The notes beneath the pieces were generated by a model. The model did not search any database. It worked only from the letters and a program-made list of their open reading frames with translations, and was not told where the DNA came from. A stretch of DNA of 64,000 nt from an uncultured Alphaproteobacteria bacterium (GTDB taxonomy: Bacteria; Pseudomonadota; Alphaproteobacteria; Rhizobiales; Beijerinckiaceae), in assembly GCA_937988775.1 (NCBI GenBank), contig CALKHP010000029.1, forward strand, positions 1 to 64,000, written 5' to 3'. The position numbers and the translations under genes are program-made. This document shows, in pieces, positions 7,033-16,486 of the stretch. Within the stretch, counting starts at the first letter, position 1. Each line of letters starts with the position of its first letter.

Positions 7033-8246
7033 TTGGTCTGCCTTACAACTCTGCCTAAACGCGAGAGCCGTTCTGCCATTTCTTCGTATGACATTGGTCC
7101 AGATTTCATCTTAGGCTTTGATGTCCTGGCGTCGAGATCGGCAGTCTTTTTGACGGGATTTTTGACGGGAATCGTCACATCCGCGAAACCCTGTTCAGGG
7201 CGTTGCTCTCGGGATTCGTCGAATAGGAGCTTAAGCAGAAAATAGGTGAGCCGCATGGACCAAGGAGCGTTTGCGTTAGTGCGAAAGCCTTCACGGTTCA
7301 AGCGCGCAGAAACGTCACGAGGCTTCCTGCATCCCTCGCGCGCGTATTGTCGTATTACAATATGAAGCTCCTTGATCAGAGGATTGAATTTCCCGGGGTC
7401 GGTTCCAAAATGGACCAACTCCTCGACGGTCAGGTCGTGGGTCGATACAATGACCGATCTCATTGGAGGTATGAGAACTGCAGCTCGAGGGCGAGTCGAT
7501 TTGCTTTCGCGCCTCTGCGATGAAGAGACATCATCAATGAGATCGCTCGACACGATGTCGACCCGGCCATTAGCCTTAAAGTAAATTTGCGTTAGCGAAT
7601 GGAGCTCAATGAATGAGAACTCTTCATCGCCACGGACACTAATAAAAGCCTCGACAGTGAAAATTTCTTGCGCGGAAAAACACTGAACGCTGATCATCTC
7701 TGATTTTGACGAATCTAAATACTCGGCACGAATTGTGTTCAGATCGCCAATACGCTGGACATCCACGATGACCGCCAGATGCCAATCCGTTTTGGACCGA
7801 GATCCGAAGTTCTTTCCATTCAGCCAACCTGCAATTGTAGCTGAAGCGATGAGCTCCTGCGCCAACCCCTGTGTGCGTCGGATAAGACGCCCCGCATCAC
7901 CTAATGGCGCCGGCGCATTTCTTATGTCCGTGCAAGGGTGCTTCGTCCAAGGATATCCGAGCTCATCAAAATAGACCCTGCTCCCATGAGAATTGGCGTA
8001 GAAAAAGACAGCAGAGCCACACACCGGACATTTCGCGTTTGGCTGAATGAAGCACCCAGATAACCGGCGCGCTCCGTTTCGTTCTAAGAAGGACTGTGCG
8101 TCGGCGACCTTGAGCGATTGAGAAAATTCATGTCCACCCCAATTCTCGCGATCCCAGCTATCGCGGCTAACGTCGTGAGGACGCACCCATGCGACAGTTC
8201 CGGAAGCATGCCTTCGATAGTGTCCGGCTCGATAAAATTTCGACAC
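7029..8246 (-). CDS. Unknown 405-aa protein with Cys motif, in RM operon
   Basis: I do not recognise a named family. Residues about 73-105 contain a CPVCGSAVFFYANSHGSRVY stretch followed by FDELGYPWTKHPC; CxxC plus a distant HPC could bind zinc. The middle is strand-rich and the C-terminal third is basic, ending in MSYEEMAERLSRLG, a helix-turn-helix-like segment. It begins four bases after the methyltransferase stop and ends in an ATGA overlap with the helicase gene, so it is fixed in the operon. A nucleic-acid-binding or adaptor role in the system is inference only. It could also be a specificity or regulatory subunit. Confidence 0.7.
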   Translation of the reverse strand: MSKFYRAGHYRRHASGTVAWVRPHDVSRDSWDRENWGGHEFSQSLKVADAQSFLERNGARRLSGCFIQPNAKCPVCGSAVFFYANSHGSRVYFDELGYPWTKHPCTDIRNAPAPLGDAGRLIRRTQGLAQELIASATIAGWLNGKNFGSRSKTDWHLAVIVDVQRIGDLNTIRAEYLDSSKSEMISVQCFSAQEIFTVEAFISVRGDEEFSFIELHSLTQIYFKANGRVDIVSSDLIDDVSSSQRRESKSTRPRAAVLIPPMRSVIVSTHDLTVEELVHFGTDPGKFNPLIKELHIVIRQYAREGCRKPRDVSARLNREGFRTNANAPWSMRLTYFLLKLLFDESREQRPEQGFADVTIPVKNPVKKTADLDARTSKPKMKSGPMSYEEMAERLSRLGRVVRQTK

Positions 8247-8250
8247 GATC

Positions 8251-11094
8251 TCACTCCACCGAAAACACCTTCATCACTTCATCGCCGAGATGATTGATTA
8301 CCTTCACCGCGATCCGGCCTGTGCTTGGCTTCGGGAATGGTCGCGAGACGTCGCTGTTCAGGCTATCCCAGGCTTCCTGATCGATTTCAGCCCTCAGTGT
8401 CGCCTTCAGTGCCTTGTAAGGGTCGTTGGCGCCGAGGAAATAGGCGTGGCGAACGAAGAAGCTTTCTTCGTTGTAGTCGGTGTCGAGCATCCAGAGCGCG
8501 ATGCCGTCGGTGCCCTCGGAGATCACCTCGCCGGTCTGCGGCTTGAACACATCGACACCGAAGACTTTCACGCGGATCAGGCCGTCGCTGGCATCCTCGA
8601 TCTTGATGTCAGGTTCGCCGAAGATCACGAAAAGGTTGCCAGCGCCGTTTGCCTTCAGGGCATCGGCCATATGCAGATCAGGGTTCATGCGGGCTTTCAG
8701 CACGGGCACGCGGCCGAGCTTGTCGAACTCGGCGGAATGGGCGTCGTAGTTGAAGGCGCAGGCGATCAGCAGGTCGAAGCCGGCGTCACCTGCCTCGCGC
8801 GCGGCAGCGACGAGATCGGGGCGCGAGACGGTGCCGAATTCTGGGCCGATGAAGATGCCCGCCCGCCTTTGCTTCTCGCCTTCCATGAAGACGCCCTCGG
8901 CGCAGATGTAGCTGCCGGGCCAGCCGGCGAGGCTGGTGAAGCCGATGCGATCTTCTTTGTGCGCCTGCTGGACGCCGGCGGCTTTCAGGTTTTCGAGGAT
9001 CATATGCGCGAAGTCGGTGACGGCGTCTCCGCGCTCAGCGGCCTTGCGCTTGCCCTCGGCGGCTTCGAGGATGTCTATCAACTCGTCGTTCCAGTCGACC
9101 GCGAGCGTGCGATGGGGCGATAGGCTTTCCACCGTAAAGGGCCCGGCGACGCGGATGCGGGCATTGTCCGCATAGGGCTTGTCGTAGAGAAACTCGGACT
9201 CGGCCTTGGCCGCGATCGAAGCGTCAATCTCCCTCTGACGTGCAAGCCGTGCCTCCCACCATTTGGCGTGAATAGCCTGGGCGTCAGATGACCAACCGGG
9301 CGCTGGCTCGCGAGGGATTTCCCATTCCTCCCAAGCTTTACCGAGCGTAGCATTAAGCTTAGTCCGCAAGGGCTCCAGCGTCTCTTGCCAAGTCTCCCAA
9401 ATTGTATCGATCTCTTTGTTGTTGGCGATAGCTCCGGACGTTCCCGAGCGCGCTCGGTCGTAGACAAACCCATGGCGGATATTGCCATGCGTTTGCGCAC
9501 TTCTAGGCGGCGTGCGCGTAATCTCTCCTTCCTTGTGCTGGCCTTCAGGGCTGTCGGCCAGAATATAGTAAGGATACCGAGCGCCCATTAGGCGTGACCG
9601 GGCAAGCGCGATGGCGACGCGGCTTGTATCGATCGTAATCCAGCGCCGCCCCCACTGCTCGGCAACAAAAGCCGAGGTGCCGGAACCGCACGTAGGGTCA
9701 AGTATAAGATCTCCTGGATCGGTCGTCATCAAAATGCATCGTTTTACCAATTCGATATTTGTTTGAACAACGTAAACTTGGTTGGGGGCGCCGCCAAGAC
9801 CATCCCACCAGTTTGACATCTGCTTTATCGATGGAACTGGGGAATATCTAACAAATCTAACATCTCTGTTCAGCGGAAAAAGACGATCAGCGTAGGTTAA
9901 GCGAGTCATACCCGGTGTTTCACCGTCGTCCGAAATCACCGTGTGTTTCCAGCATTGCCCATCGCCGATCGGGAAAACGCGGCCATGCAGGCGGAAATCT
10001 CTGGACTGATTCCGCCGGAAGCCACCGCTTTTGAGCGGATTTAGACCAAAGAGCCGCACGTCCGGATACTTGGCCTTGAACTGGCGGAAGTTGGATTTAT
10101 ATTCCACCCCGTCGCGAATTCCTAGCTCGCTTACTCTAAGTCGTTCTCCGCTTGGCAGTTCAACAAACGGAAAATCTTCGAAGATCTCTTCATCTTCTCG
10201 AACAAGCCATAGCCTGCGAAATTTCAGACTGGGAATTTGCTTAGCATACATGAGAATGAAGTCATTGACCGGCTCTAAGGCCCCGCTAGTCTGACTTCCC
10301 TTCTTCTTTACTACTATCTCCGATACATAATTTTCATCTCCAAATACCTCATCCATCACCGCTCGCACGCGGTGCACGTTTTCATCGCCTATCTGCACGA
10401 AGATCGAGCCACTTTCGTGCAGCAGATCCCGCGCTACCGTCAGCCTGTCTCGCAAATAGGTGAGGTAGGAGTGAATGCCGTCGCGCCACGTATCGCGGAA
10501 GGCGCGAACCTGCTCGGGTTCGCGCGTGATCTGATCCTTCGCGCCGTCCTTCACGTCGCGCGAGGTCGTGCTCCACTGGAAATTCGAATTGAATGTGATG
10601 CCGTAGGGCGGGTCGAAATAGATGCACTGCACTTGGCCCCGCAGGCCCTCGCGCTCGGCAAGGCTCGTCATCACTGAGAGGCTGTCGCCCGAGATCATCC
10701 GGTTCGACCAGTGCTGGTCGTGCTGGTAGAACTCAGTCGCGGCTTCACGGTCCTTCAGCCCGTTGAAATCGGCGAAGAGATCGGGCGCACGTGGCGAAGC
10801 CTCCTCCGCCCGCTGTTTCGTTTCGCGCTTCAGGTCATCGACGATGGCCTTCGGGTGCACCTTCTCCTGAATGTAGAGCGGGGATGCCGCGACGATGAGA
10901 TCGGACCAGTCCTGCTCGTCCTTGCCACGCCAGACTAACTGCGGATCGAGATCGCGGTTGCGGCGCTCATAGGCGAGCTGAACCGGCGTCTTATCCTCTT
11001 CCCGCATGACGCTTTCGTATTCCGCCGTTGGGATATTCTTCCGCGTCGCGGCGTCATGCTTCAGGGCTTCGACGGAGATTGGTTTCTTGCTCAT
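8251..11094 (-). CDS. Type III-like adenine DNA methyltransferase (Mod)
   Basis: A 947-aa protein with the beta-class order of motifs: catalytic DPPY at residues 161-164 (QCIYFDPPYGITF) comes before the SAM-binding motif ILDPTCGSGTSAF at about 465. DPPY predicts N6-adenine (or N4-cytosine) methylation. The region between them should hold target recognition. The C-terminal 300 residues form a further domain not needed for methylation. It is longer than classical Mod subunits (about 600-700 aa). It lies with a Res-type gene in the same operon, overlapping the 240-aa gene by four bases, so it is best read as the modification partner of that nuclease. Confidence 0.88.
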   Translation of the reverse strand: MSKKPISVEALKHDAATRKNIPTAEYESVMREEDKTPVQLAYERRNRDLDPQLVWRGKDEQDWSDLIVAASPLYIQEKVHPKAIVDDLKRETKQRAEEASPRAPDLFADFNGLKDREAATEFYQHDQHWSNRMISGDSLSVMTSLAEREGLRGQVQCIYFDPPYGITFNSNFQWSTTSRDVKDGAKDQITREPEQVRAFRDTWRDGIHSYLTYLRDRLTVARDLLHESGSIFVQIGDENVHRVRAVMDEVFGDENYVSEIVVKKKGSQTSGALEPVNDFILMYAKQIPSLKFRRLWLVREDEEIFEDFPFVELPSGERLRVSELGIRDGVEYKSNFRQFKAKYPDVRLFGLNPLKSGGFRRNQSRDFRLHGRVFPIGDGQCWKHTVISDDGETPGMTRLTYADRLFPLNRDVRFVRYSPVPSIKQMSNWWDGLGGAPNQVYVVQTNIELVKRCILMTTDPGDLILDPTCGSGTSAFVAEQWGRRWITIDTSRVAIALARSRLMGARYPYYILADSPEGQHKEGEITRTPPRSAQTHGNIRHGFVYDRARSGTSGAIANNKEIDTIWETWQETLEPLRTKLNATLGKAWEEWEIPREPAPGWSSDAQAIHAKWWEARLARQREIDASIAAKAESEFLYDKPYADNARIRVAGPFTVESLSPHRTLAVDWNDELIDILEAAEGKRKAAERGDAVTDFAHMILENLKAAGVQQAHKEDRIGFTSLAGWPGSYICAEGVFMEGEKQRRAGIFIGPEFGTVSRPDLVAAAREAGDAGFDLLIACAFNYDAHSAEFDKLGRVPVLKARMNPDLHMADALKANGAGNLFVIFGEPDIKIEDASDGLIRVKVFGVDVFKPQTGEVISEGTDGIALWMLDTDYNEESFFVRHAYFLGANDPYKALKATLRAEIDQEAWDSLNSDVSRPFPKPSTGRIAVKVINHLGDEVMKVFSVE

Positions 11095-11813
11095 TTTCCA
11101 CTCCGCCGCTTTCGCGCAATGGCAGGGAGAAATTCGTCGCCCAATTCATCCTGAGCATCAGTTGCGAGTTCAAAAAGGCTTTTGCGGGCAGTGTCCGGCA
11201 TCGCTTGAAGATAAGCTTTTGTGTCACTCATCTCAGCCGCGCCGCCAAAGCTGCCGCGCCGCATCAAATAGAAGTCGATGACCTTGGTCGCGGGCAGCGA
11301 CGGCCATTCGCTATTGGTAATAACAGTGGTGAGGCGTGCAACTGCGCCGGAAAAGCCGTTCGATTCAAGGGCCGCGTAGAACTGCTCGGCCGACGACACC
11401 CCCATCCCTTTTGCCGCATAGCTGTCGAACATAGTCCAACACTGAGGTCTAAGGAACCACATCACCTTGGTCGCCGCAGAAATCTGAAGGTTGCGTGTAG
11501 CGCTAATGGCATGCCATTCCTTCGCCAATCGTTCACAAAAGAAATATCGCTCCTGAAGATTATCAGGCCAACAGAGTGCGCGGCTATTTACTATCTCTAT
11601 GGCCTTACTGAACTCAATCGATGCCCGATTTTCAAATCCGCGAGCTACATTGTAGTTGGTCATTATATTTGATGCCGTTTCGATCTCAAGGCGGCCTTCA
11701 TTCTGGGCGATACGATCAAGAAAAGGCGCGTCGGTGGAGAGCCACCAGCGGGAATATCCGATAATGGCCCAAAACAGACTGTTCGCTTCGTCTGGCAAAT
11801 TACTGGACTGCAT
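11091..11813 (-). CDS. Unknown 240-aa protein between Res and Mod
   Basis: No family is recognised. It is helical, with a Trp/Tyr-rich N-terminus (IGYSRWWLSTDAPFLDRI) and a motif AATKVMWFLRPQCWTMFDSY near the middle that recalls uncharacterised proteins where a DSY/DSR segment is conserved. No transmembrane segment or nuclease motif is visible. The start overlaps the end of the Res gene by 14 bases and the stop overlaps the Mod start by four, so expression must be tied to both. A dedicated partner of the restriction complex is the simplest reading, but it is inferred from position alone. Confidence 0.7.
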   Translation of the reverse strand: MQSSNLPDEANSLFWAIIGYSRWWLSTDAPFLDRIAQNEGRLEIETASNIMTNYNVARGFENRASIEFSKAIEIVNSRALCWPDNLQERYFFCERLAKEWHAISATRNLQISAATKVMWFLRPQCWTMFDSYAAKGMGVSSAEQFYAALESNGFSGAVARLTTVITNSEWPSLPATKVIDFYLMRRGSFGGAAEMSDTKAYLQAMPDTARKSLFELATDAQDELGDEFLPAIARKRRSGK

Positions 11814-14800
11814 CCCGCGCTCCCAGCCTTTCCATCAGCTTTTCGAACTCCGCCTCGATCTCGTAGACGGCGGTGAATTCCGCGAAGGCCCAGCGGCCGA
11901 ACTTGCCCAGGTTGTTCACACCCGGCACCCAATAGGAGCACATGGTGTTCGCCTTCTCCTTGGCATTCTCACCGCGAAAACCCTTGATCTCGACGATCAG
12001 GTTCAGCGGCTCGGTGTTCCCGTCATTTACCTGCACAACGAAATCCGGGAGATATTTGCGGGGCGTTGAACCCATCAGATATGGCACTTCGAGGCCGAGG
12101 TTCTGGTTCTTCACGTAAGCACGAACCCTTGGGTGCGCTTCAGCCACTCGGCAGAACTCAGCCTCCCAGTCGCTGTCGCAGACTACCCAGTTGACGTGAG
12201 ACTTAGGCGGCGGCCCGTTCGTCTGCCAACGCGTTTCCTTCGACGTGGTGAAGTTGACGTAAGCGGTCGAGCCAGTCGGATTATAGGCGTCGAGGATGGC
12301 CTTGACCGGGCGTTCACCTGCGAGCGTCTCGGTGATTGCCGCCTTGATGCGCTCGGCGGCCATGTCGGCGATTTCCTTGTATTTCAGCATGCCGGGATAA
12401 GTGCCGCCCGAGCAGCGCAGATAGCCGCCATCTAGCCATTGGCGCGTGATCCGCCGGAGCTGGCCGAAAAGATTCATCTTCGGCTCGCCGCCAGGATCAC
12501 GATACTTGAACATCAGCAGGTGCGAGGCCAACTCGTAGACGAGTGACGAGGGGCGCATGTCCTTAAGATGCTCGATCGTCAGATCGACGCCTTCGCCAAT
12601 GATGCCCTGGTTCTTCGTCACTGACGGCCCAACTAGCGCTGGCGTCAGGTGCAGCACGTGATCCGGTCCGAAGATGGCGTCGAGGCGCGTGTCAGGAAGC
12701 TCCACGCGATAGCCCTCGACGCGCGGAAAGACGATTTCCAGCGCGTCACGATCGGGCTTGACCGCGTGGACGCGCACCGTTTCGCGTGGTTTGGCCGGCG
12801 GCGCAATGACGGGCGACGCCGCGAAATCGAACGGGATGCCAAGCACGTCGGCATATTCGACGTTGAACAACCCCTCTTCATTCAGGACGTAGGATTGACG
12901 GCGAAGGCCACGGCCGACGACTTGCTCGCAAAGCAACTGAGTGCCGAAGGCGCGCACGCCCAGGATATGCGTGACTGTGTTCGCATCCCAGCCCTCGGTT
13001 AGCATCGACACAGACACGACGCAGCGTATCTGTTCGCCCAGCCGCCCCTTCTTGCCAACCGTGTTCATCACCTCGCGGAGTAGCGTCGCCTCGTCGATTT
13101 CGCCCCCGGTCAGGATATCGTTCGCGTCTCGGCCACCGCGTTCGATGATGTCACGCTTGAACCGCTCGATCTCGTCGGCGGCCATTTCGCGAAAGTCCTT
13201 GTCGAGCGCTTCACCCGATTCGAGTTGCGCGCTGTCGATCAGGATTGTGTTCGGACGAGGCAGGCGGTTGCCGAAATCGTCATAGTTGCGGAACAGATCA
13301 AGGCGACCGTTCTCAAGGGTGCTCGACTCCCCGCCGTCGTTCTCGCGGTGGAAGCCCGAGACGTATTTGTAGATCAGCTCTGATGTCGAAGTGTTGTTGC
13401 AGACGACGATGAAGACAGGCGGAGTGCTGATGTCCTTGGCCTGCCAAAGCTCGAACGTTTTCTTATAGTGGCCGTAGAGAGCTTCGAGCGCCGTCAGCAG
13501 TTCGGCGGGGAGGCTCAGGGGATCAAGCGGCTTGCTGGATGCGCCGCGCCCCTTCTTCGGAAGCTTCTTACCGATATGCTCCCAGAGGTTCCGGAACTTC
13601 GGTGTGTCGCCGCCGGGCACGTTGTCGGCGACCGGAACACGAGGCAGTTTGACGATCCCGCATTCAATGGCGTCCATCAGCGAGAAATCGCTCATCGTCC
13701 AGGGAAACAGCGTTCCCTCGATATAGCCTGACCCACGCAGAAAGAACGGTGTCGCCGACAGATCGTAGACGAGAGCCAGACCGAGCTTGCGTTTGACGGC
13801 CTCAAGGCCAGAAATCCACATTCGCGCGGCCTCGTTATTCTCCTTGGCCTCCTCCTTCTCTTCGCCCTTCAGATCGTCTTCGGTTTCGCCCGATGCATCC
13901 TTGACGCGCTCACGGTAGCAATGGTGCGCCTCGTCGTTCAGCGCGACGATGTTCTTCATTCCCATCAGTTCGGGCATGACGCGCTGAAGCATCTGGCCCT
14001 CGGTCTCGAGGGTTTGCAGCTTTTCGCCACGCCAGCCTTCGAGCGCGGTCCGCGTTCCCTTGGCGACGTCCAGACGCTCGCGAAGCTTGAACGCGTGATA
14101 GTTCGTGATGATGATTTTGGCGCGGTCGATATCCGCGAGCATGTCCGGCGGCACGATCTCGCGATGCCGGTAGTAGCTCTCCGGATCGTTCGGGAGCAGC
14201 ACGCGTAGGCGGTCGCGGATCGTAATCCCAGGGGCGACTATGAGAAAACCACGCGAGAAGTGCTTACTGTTGGGATGGCGCACGGCATTGACCGTCTGCC
14301 ATGCAATGATCATCGCCATCACGGTTGTCTTGCCGGCGCCCGTCGCCAGCTTCAGCGCCAACCTCATCAGTTCCGGATTGGCCTGCTCGTTACCGCCCTT
14401 GATGTGCGCCCAGAACTTGGCGGTCTGCGCACCCATCTTCGGCGCGACCTCGGTGAGCCATATCGCGGTCTCGACCGCTTCGATCTGACAGAAGAACGGT
14501 TTGAGGCTCTGAAAAGAATGGTGCCGCCAGTGCTTTAGCAGCCGAGCTGTTTCAGGAGTGACCAGCCACTGATCAGGGTTCGGCAAATTGCGCCATGTTT
14601 CAACGTAGGTTCGCACCTCATTGATGATGGGGGTTGGATTATACTCTTGAGTCTCGGTCGAGAGTTCATTCCCTGAGCCGAGGACAAACGCGCCCTGCTT
14701 CTGGTTCTGACGTCGCCTCTTTGGCTTCGGGACAGGGCTGATAAGCGCGGAGCGTCGCCTTGTGGCGATTATCTGATTCGTCGGCTGACCGTCGGCGTCA

Positions 14801-14871
14801 AGTTCCCAATGGCGAGCCGGAAAATCATAAGGCGAATTTAAAATTGGCTTTTCGAAAAACTGCTGACTCAT
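11800..14871 (-). CDS. Type III-like restriction enzyme, helicase plus nuclease (Res)
   Basis: A 1,023-aa protein. An SF2 helicase core starts with Walker A LATGAGKTTVMAM (about 175-187) and has the DEAH-type box VALNDEAHHCY; motif VI-like VVGRGLRRQSY follows. The C-terminal 130 residues carry a PD-(D/E)xK-type nuclease signature, YLPDFVVQVND followed by LNLIVEIKGF. This matches the large type III restriction subunit family sometimes annotated as BPTD_3080-like. It is the first gene of the five-gene operon, preceded by 276 bp without genes that presumably hold the promoter. ATP-dependent cleavage of unmodified DNA together with the methyltransferase at 8,251 is expected from the family. Confidence 0.87.
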   Translation of the reverse strand: MSQQFFEKPILNSPYDFPARHWELDADGQPTNQIIATRRRSALISPVPKPKRRRQNQKQGAFVLGSGNELSTETQEYNPTPIINEVRTYVETWRNLPNPDQWLVTPETARLLKHWRHHSFQSLKPFFCQIEAVETAIWLTEVAPKMGAQTAKFWAHIKGGNEQANPELMRLALKLATGAGKTTVMAMIIAWQTVNAVRHPNSKHFSRGFLIVAPGITIRDRLRVLLPNDPESYYRHREIVPPDMLADIDRAKIIITNYHAFKLRERLDVAKGTRTALEGWRGEKLQTLETEGQMLQRVMPELMGMKNIVALNDEAHHCYRERVKDASGETEDDLKGEEKEEAKENNEAARMWISGLEAVKRKLGLALVYDLSATPFFLRGSGYIEGTLFPWTMSDFSLMDAIECGIVKLPRVPVADNVPGGDTPKFRNLWEHIGKKLPKKGRGASSKPLDPLSLPAELLTALEALYGHYKKTFELWQAKDISTPPVFIVVCNNTSTSELIYKYVSGFHRENDGGESSTLENGRLDLFRNYDDFGNRLPRPNTILIDSAQLESGEALDKDFREMAADEIERFKRDIIERGGRDANDILTGGEIDEATLLREVMNTVGKKGRLGEQIRCVVSVSMLTEGWDANTVTHILGVRAFGTQLLCEQVVGRGLRRQSYVLNEEGLFNVEYADVLGIPFDFAASPVIAPPAKPRETVRVHAVKPDRDALEIVFPRVEGYRVELPDTRLDAIFGPDHVLHLTPALVGPSVTKNQGIIGEGVDLTIEHLKDMRPSSLVYELASHLLMFKYRDPGGEPKMNLFGQLRRITRQWLDGGYLRCSGGTYPGMLKYKEIADMAAERIKAAITETLAGERPVKAILDAYNPTGSTAYVNFTTSKETRWQTNGPPPKSHVNWVVCDSDWEAEFCRVAEAHPRVRAYVKNQNLGLEVPYLMGSTPRKYLPDFVVQVNDGNTEPLNLIVEIKGFRGENAKEKANTMCSYWVPGVNNLGKFGRWAFAEFTAVYEIEAEFEKLMERLGARDAVQ

Positions 14872-15083
14872 GCGCGCACCGCCCCCAACGATTCGAGCAA
14901 TGAAAAATCAATATGCCGGAGGATCATCCGGGACGCTCGCGTGCGTCAACCGGTTTGCAGAACGATTTGGGCTCGACCGCATCAGCTATCCCTTTGATCT
15001 GCCCCAAGTCCTTCGCTAACCCGTTTGCGCCGGTCGAGGATCGTCATGCCCAAGTCCCCTACGGATAGAATCCCTCTACTCCA

Positions 15084-15115
15084 AACAAAAGCCTGCCATT
15101 GTGAGCGGCGGGCTT
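15084..15115 (-). terminator. Terminator after the DUF3102 gene pair
   Basis: On the minus strand AGCCCGCC pairs with GGCAGGCT (one mismatch) across a 9-base loop, then TTTTGTTT follows. It lies 33 bases after the stop of the DUF3102 gene and separates that transcript from the restriction operon. Confidence 0.6.
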
Positions 15116-15147
15116 CTGGTCGGAGGTGCACGAGACCGAGCGGCGGA

Positions 15148-15867
15148 TTAAAAAGTGCCGTAGCCCGGACTTGCCGCCGCTGTTTCCTCCATTAGTGCTT
15201 TATGAAATGCGTGGGCGCCTGCCAGTTTGCAAAGTTCATAGAATTCCGGGAAGTTCGCCAATTTCTTCGCCAGCGCGACGGCCTTTTTTGCTGCCTCTTT
15301 CGGAGTGTCCTTCGTCGGCTCCGGTGCCTTCACGGTCTCTGACGACTTGGTTGCAGCTGCGCTTGTTGATTTTGCTGCGGCGCGAGCACCGGCTTTGGCC
15401 TTAGCCTCTTTAACCCGAGCCACAATTTCTTTCGTCTTCGGAGAGGTGCCCGCTTTCACCTCTGCGGCTATCTCATTAACGATTTCGGGCGGCGTGCCCT
15501 TGGATCCAAGGGCATAAAGCGACTTATCGGGAAGAGCCGCCAGCATCTCGTTTTTTGCAACTGCAGATGCCGCGTTCATCCAGTTCTGCGCCGTCTTCTC
15601 AGAAAATCTGAATTCGGCCGCGAGCCACCTCAGGAATTCCCCGTGTCCGAGTTTAGCCTTAACCGCGTTCAACTCTTTGCCGATCTTGAACGCGCCCGCC
15701 TTCATGCTGTCGAAGAGTTTGTGGATCCGAGCGGTCGCATCGATGGTGTCTTTGTCATAGGCCACCGGGGTGTGCGGCAGCGGGGTGGTCTCTGCCAACG
15801 CATTAACGGTGTTTCCGCTGAGATCGAAGTTGCGAAGCTCTTCATTTGCCATCTGAAGTTCGGCCAT
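15148..15867 (-). CDS. DUF3102-like protein
   Basis: A 239-aa protein. Residues about 45-95 match the DUF3102 pattern, FKIGKELNAVKAKLGHGEFL followed by a FSEKTAQNWM segment, found on plasmids, phages and islands and related in layout to ParB-type DNA-binding proteins. The second half is an Ala/Lys/Thr-rich low-complexity linker and a C-terminal helical segment with Cys/His residues. It starts one base after the stop of the upstream gene (15,869), so the two are co-transcribed from the promoter at 16,394-16,424. A role in element maintenance or replication control is inferred from the family's distribution. Confidence 0.7.
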   Translation of the reverse strand: MAELQMANEELRNFDLSGNTVNALAETTPLPHTPVAYDKDTIDATARIHKLFDSMKAGAFKIGKELNAVKAKLGHGEFLRWLAAEFRFSEKTAQNWMNAASAVAKNEMLAALPDKSLYALGSKGTPPEIVNEIAAEVKAGTSPKTKEIVARVKEAKAKAGARAAAKSTSAAATKSSETVKAPEPTKDTPKEAAKKAVALAKKLANFPEFYELCKLAGAHAFHKALMEETAAASPGYGTF

Positions 15868-15868
15868 G

Positions 15869-16372
15869 TCAAAAATCCCCTGTTACGGTGTAGCGTGGGA
15901 ACGTCCAGCGCTCCTTCTTCTCCAGGTGGCTGCGAATCCGGGTCAGGCGCGCCATTTCGGCAAGAGCCTGCTTCTTCGCTGCCGGACTGGTCAGGTCTTT
16001 ATTCTCGAGGGTCGAAACCGCGCGCTCGATCTCCTGGCATTTGTATCGATTGATGGCGGTCGCGAGTTCCGTTGCAGCATCGAGGAAAGCTCCAACCATG
16101 CGCTCGGCGCGACCGACGGAGCCGCGATTAGGGATGTCCCATTCTGGCGACCAGTGGTCATCGGTGTCGGTGTCGAAGGTCGGTGCTTCGATGCCGACGC
16201 AGGCGAGGGATTCTTCCGCGACATAATGTGCGATGCAATCGGGATATTCGTCGGCGACGAAATCACTGAAAGGCCGTGTCGCAATATGATCGGTCGGGTC
16301 GCCGGCCTGTTTCGCCAGTTCGGCTTTTCGCTCTCTGTATGCTCTCTGATATTCGGCGGGTGATTTTACCAT
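15869..16372 (-). CDS. Unknown 167-aa island protein
   Basis: I do not recognise this protein. The N-terminus, SPAEYQRAYRERKAELAKQ, is the AYRERK-type helix seen at the start of many small phage and plasmid proteins; the rest is mixed, with an acidic centre (DTDTDDHWSPEWD) and a basic helical C-terminus. It is the first gene of a two-gene unit with the DUF3102 gene, one base apart. A well-placed promoter with an inverted repeat lies just upstream. No function can be assigned. Confidence 0.6.
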   Translation of the reverse strand: MVKSPAEYQRAYRERKAELAKQAGDPTDHIATRPFSDFVADEYPDCIAHYVAEESLACVGIEAPTFDTDTDDHWSPEWDIPNRGSVGRAERMVGAFLDAATELATAINRYKCQEIERAVSTLENKDLTSPAAKKQALAEMARLTRIRSHLEKKERWTFPRYTVTGDF

Positions 16373-16393
16373 GTCGGCCTCGCTTTGACTGCC

Positions 16394-16424
16394 TTAACAT
16401 ATAACATCAGATGTTAAGTGTCAA
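16394..16424 (-). promoter_or_regulatory. Promoter with inverted repeat for the DUF3102 pair
   Basis: Minus strand: -35 TTGACA (16,419-16,424), 17-base spacer, -10 TATGTT (16,396-16,401), about 24 bases before the ATG. TTAACAT (16,394-16,400) and ATGTTAA (16,411-16,417) form an inverted repeat over the -10 and spacer, so the promoter is likely repressible. Confidence 0.6.
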
Positions 16425-16486
16425 GATCAAGGCATGGAAACACGGGGAGCGCCCATGCTGGTTTCAAAAACGAACCTGGTTCGCTT

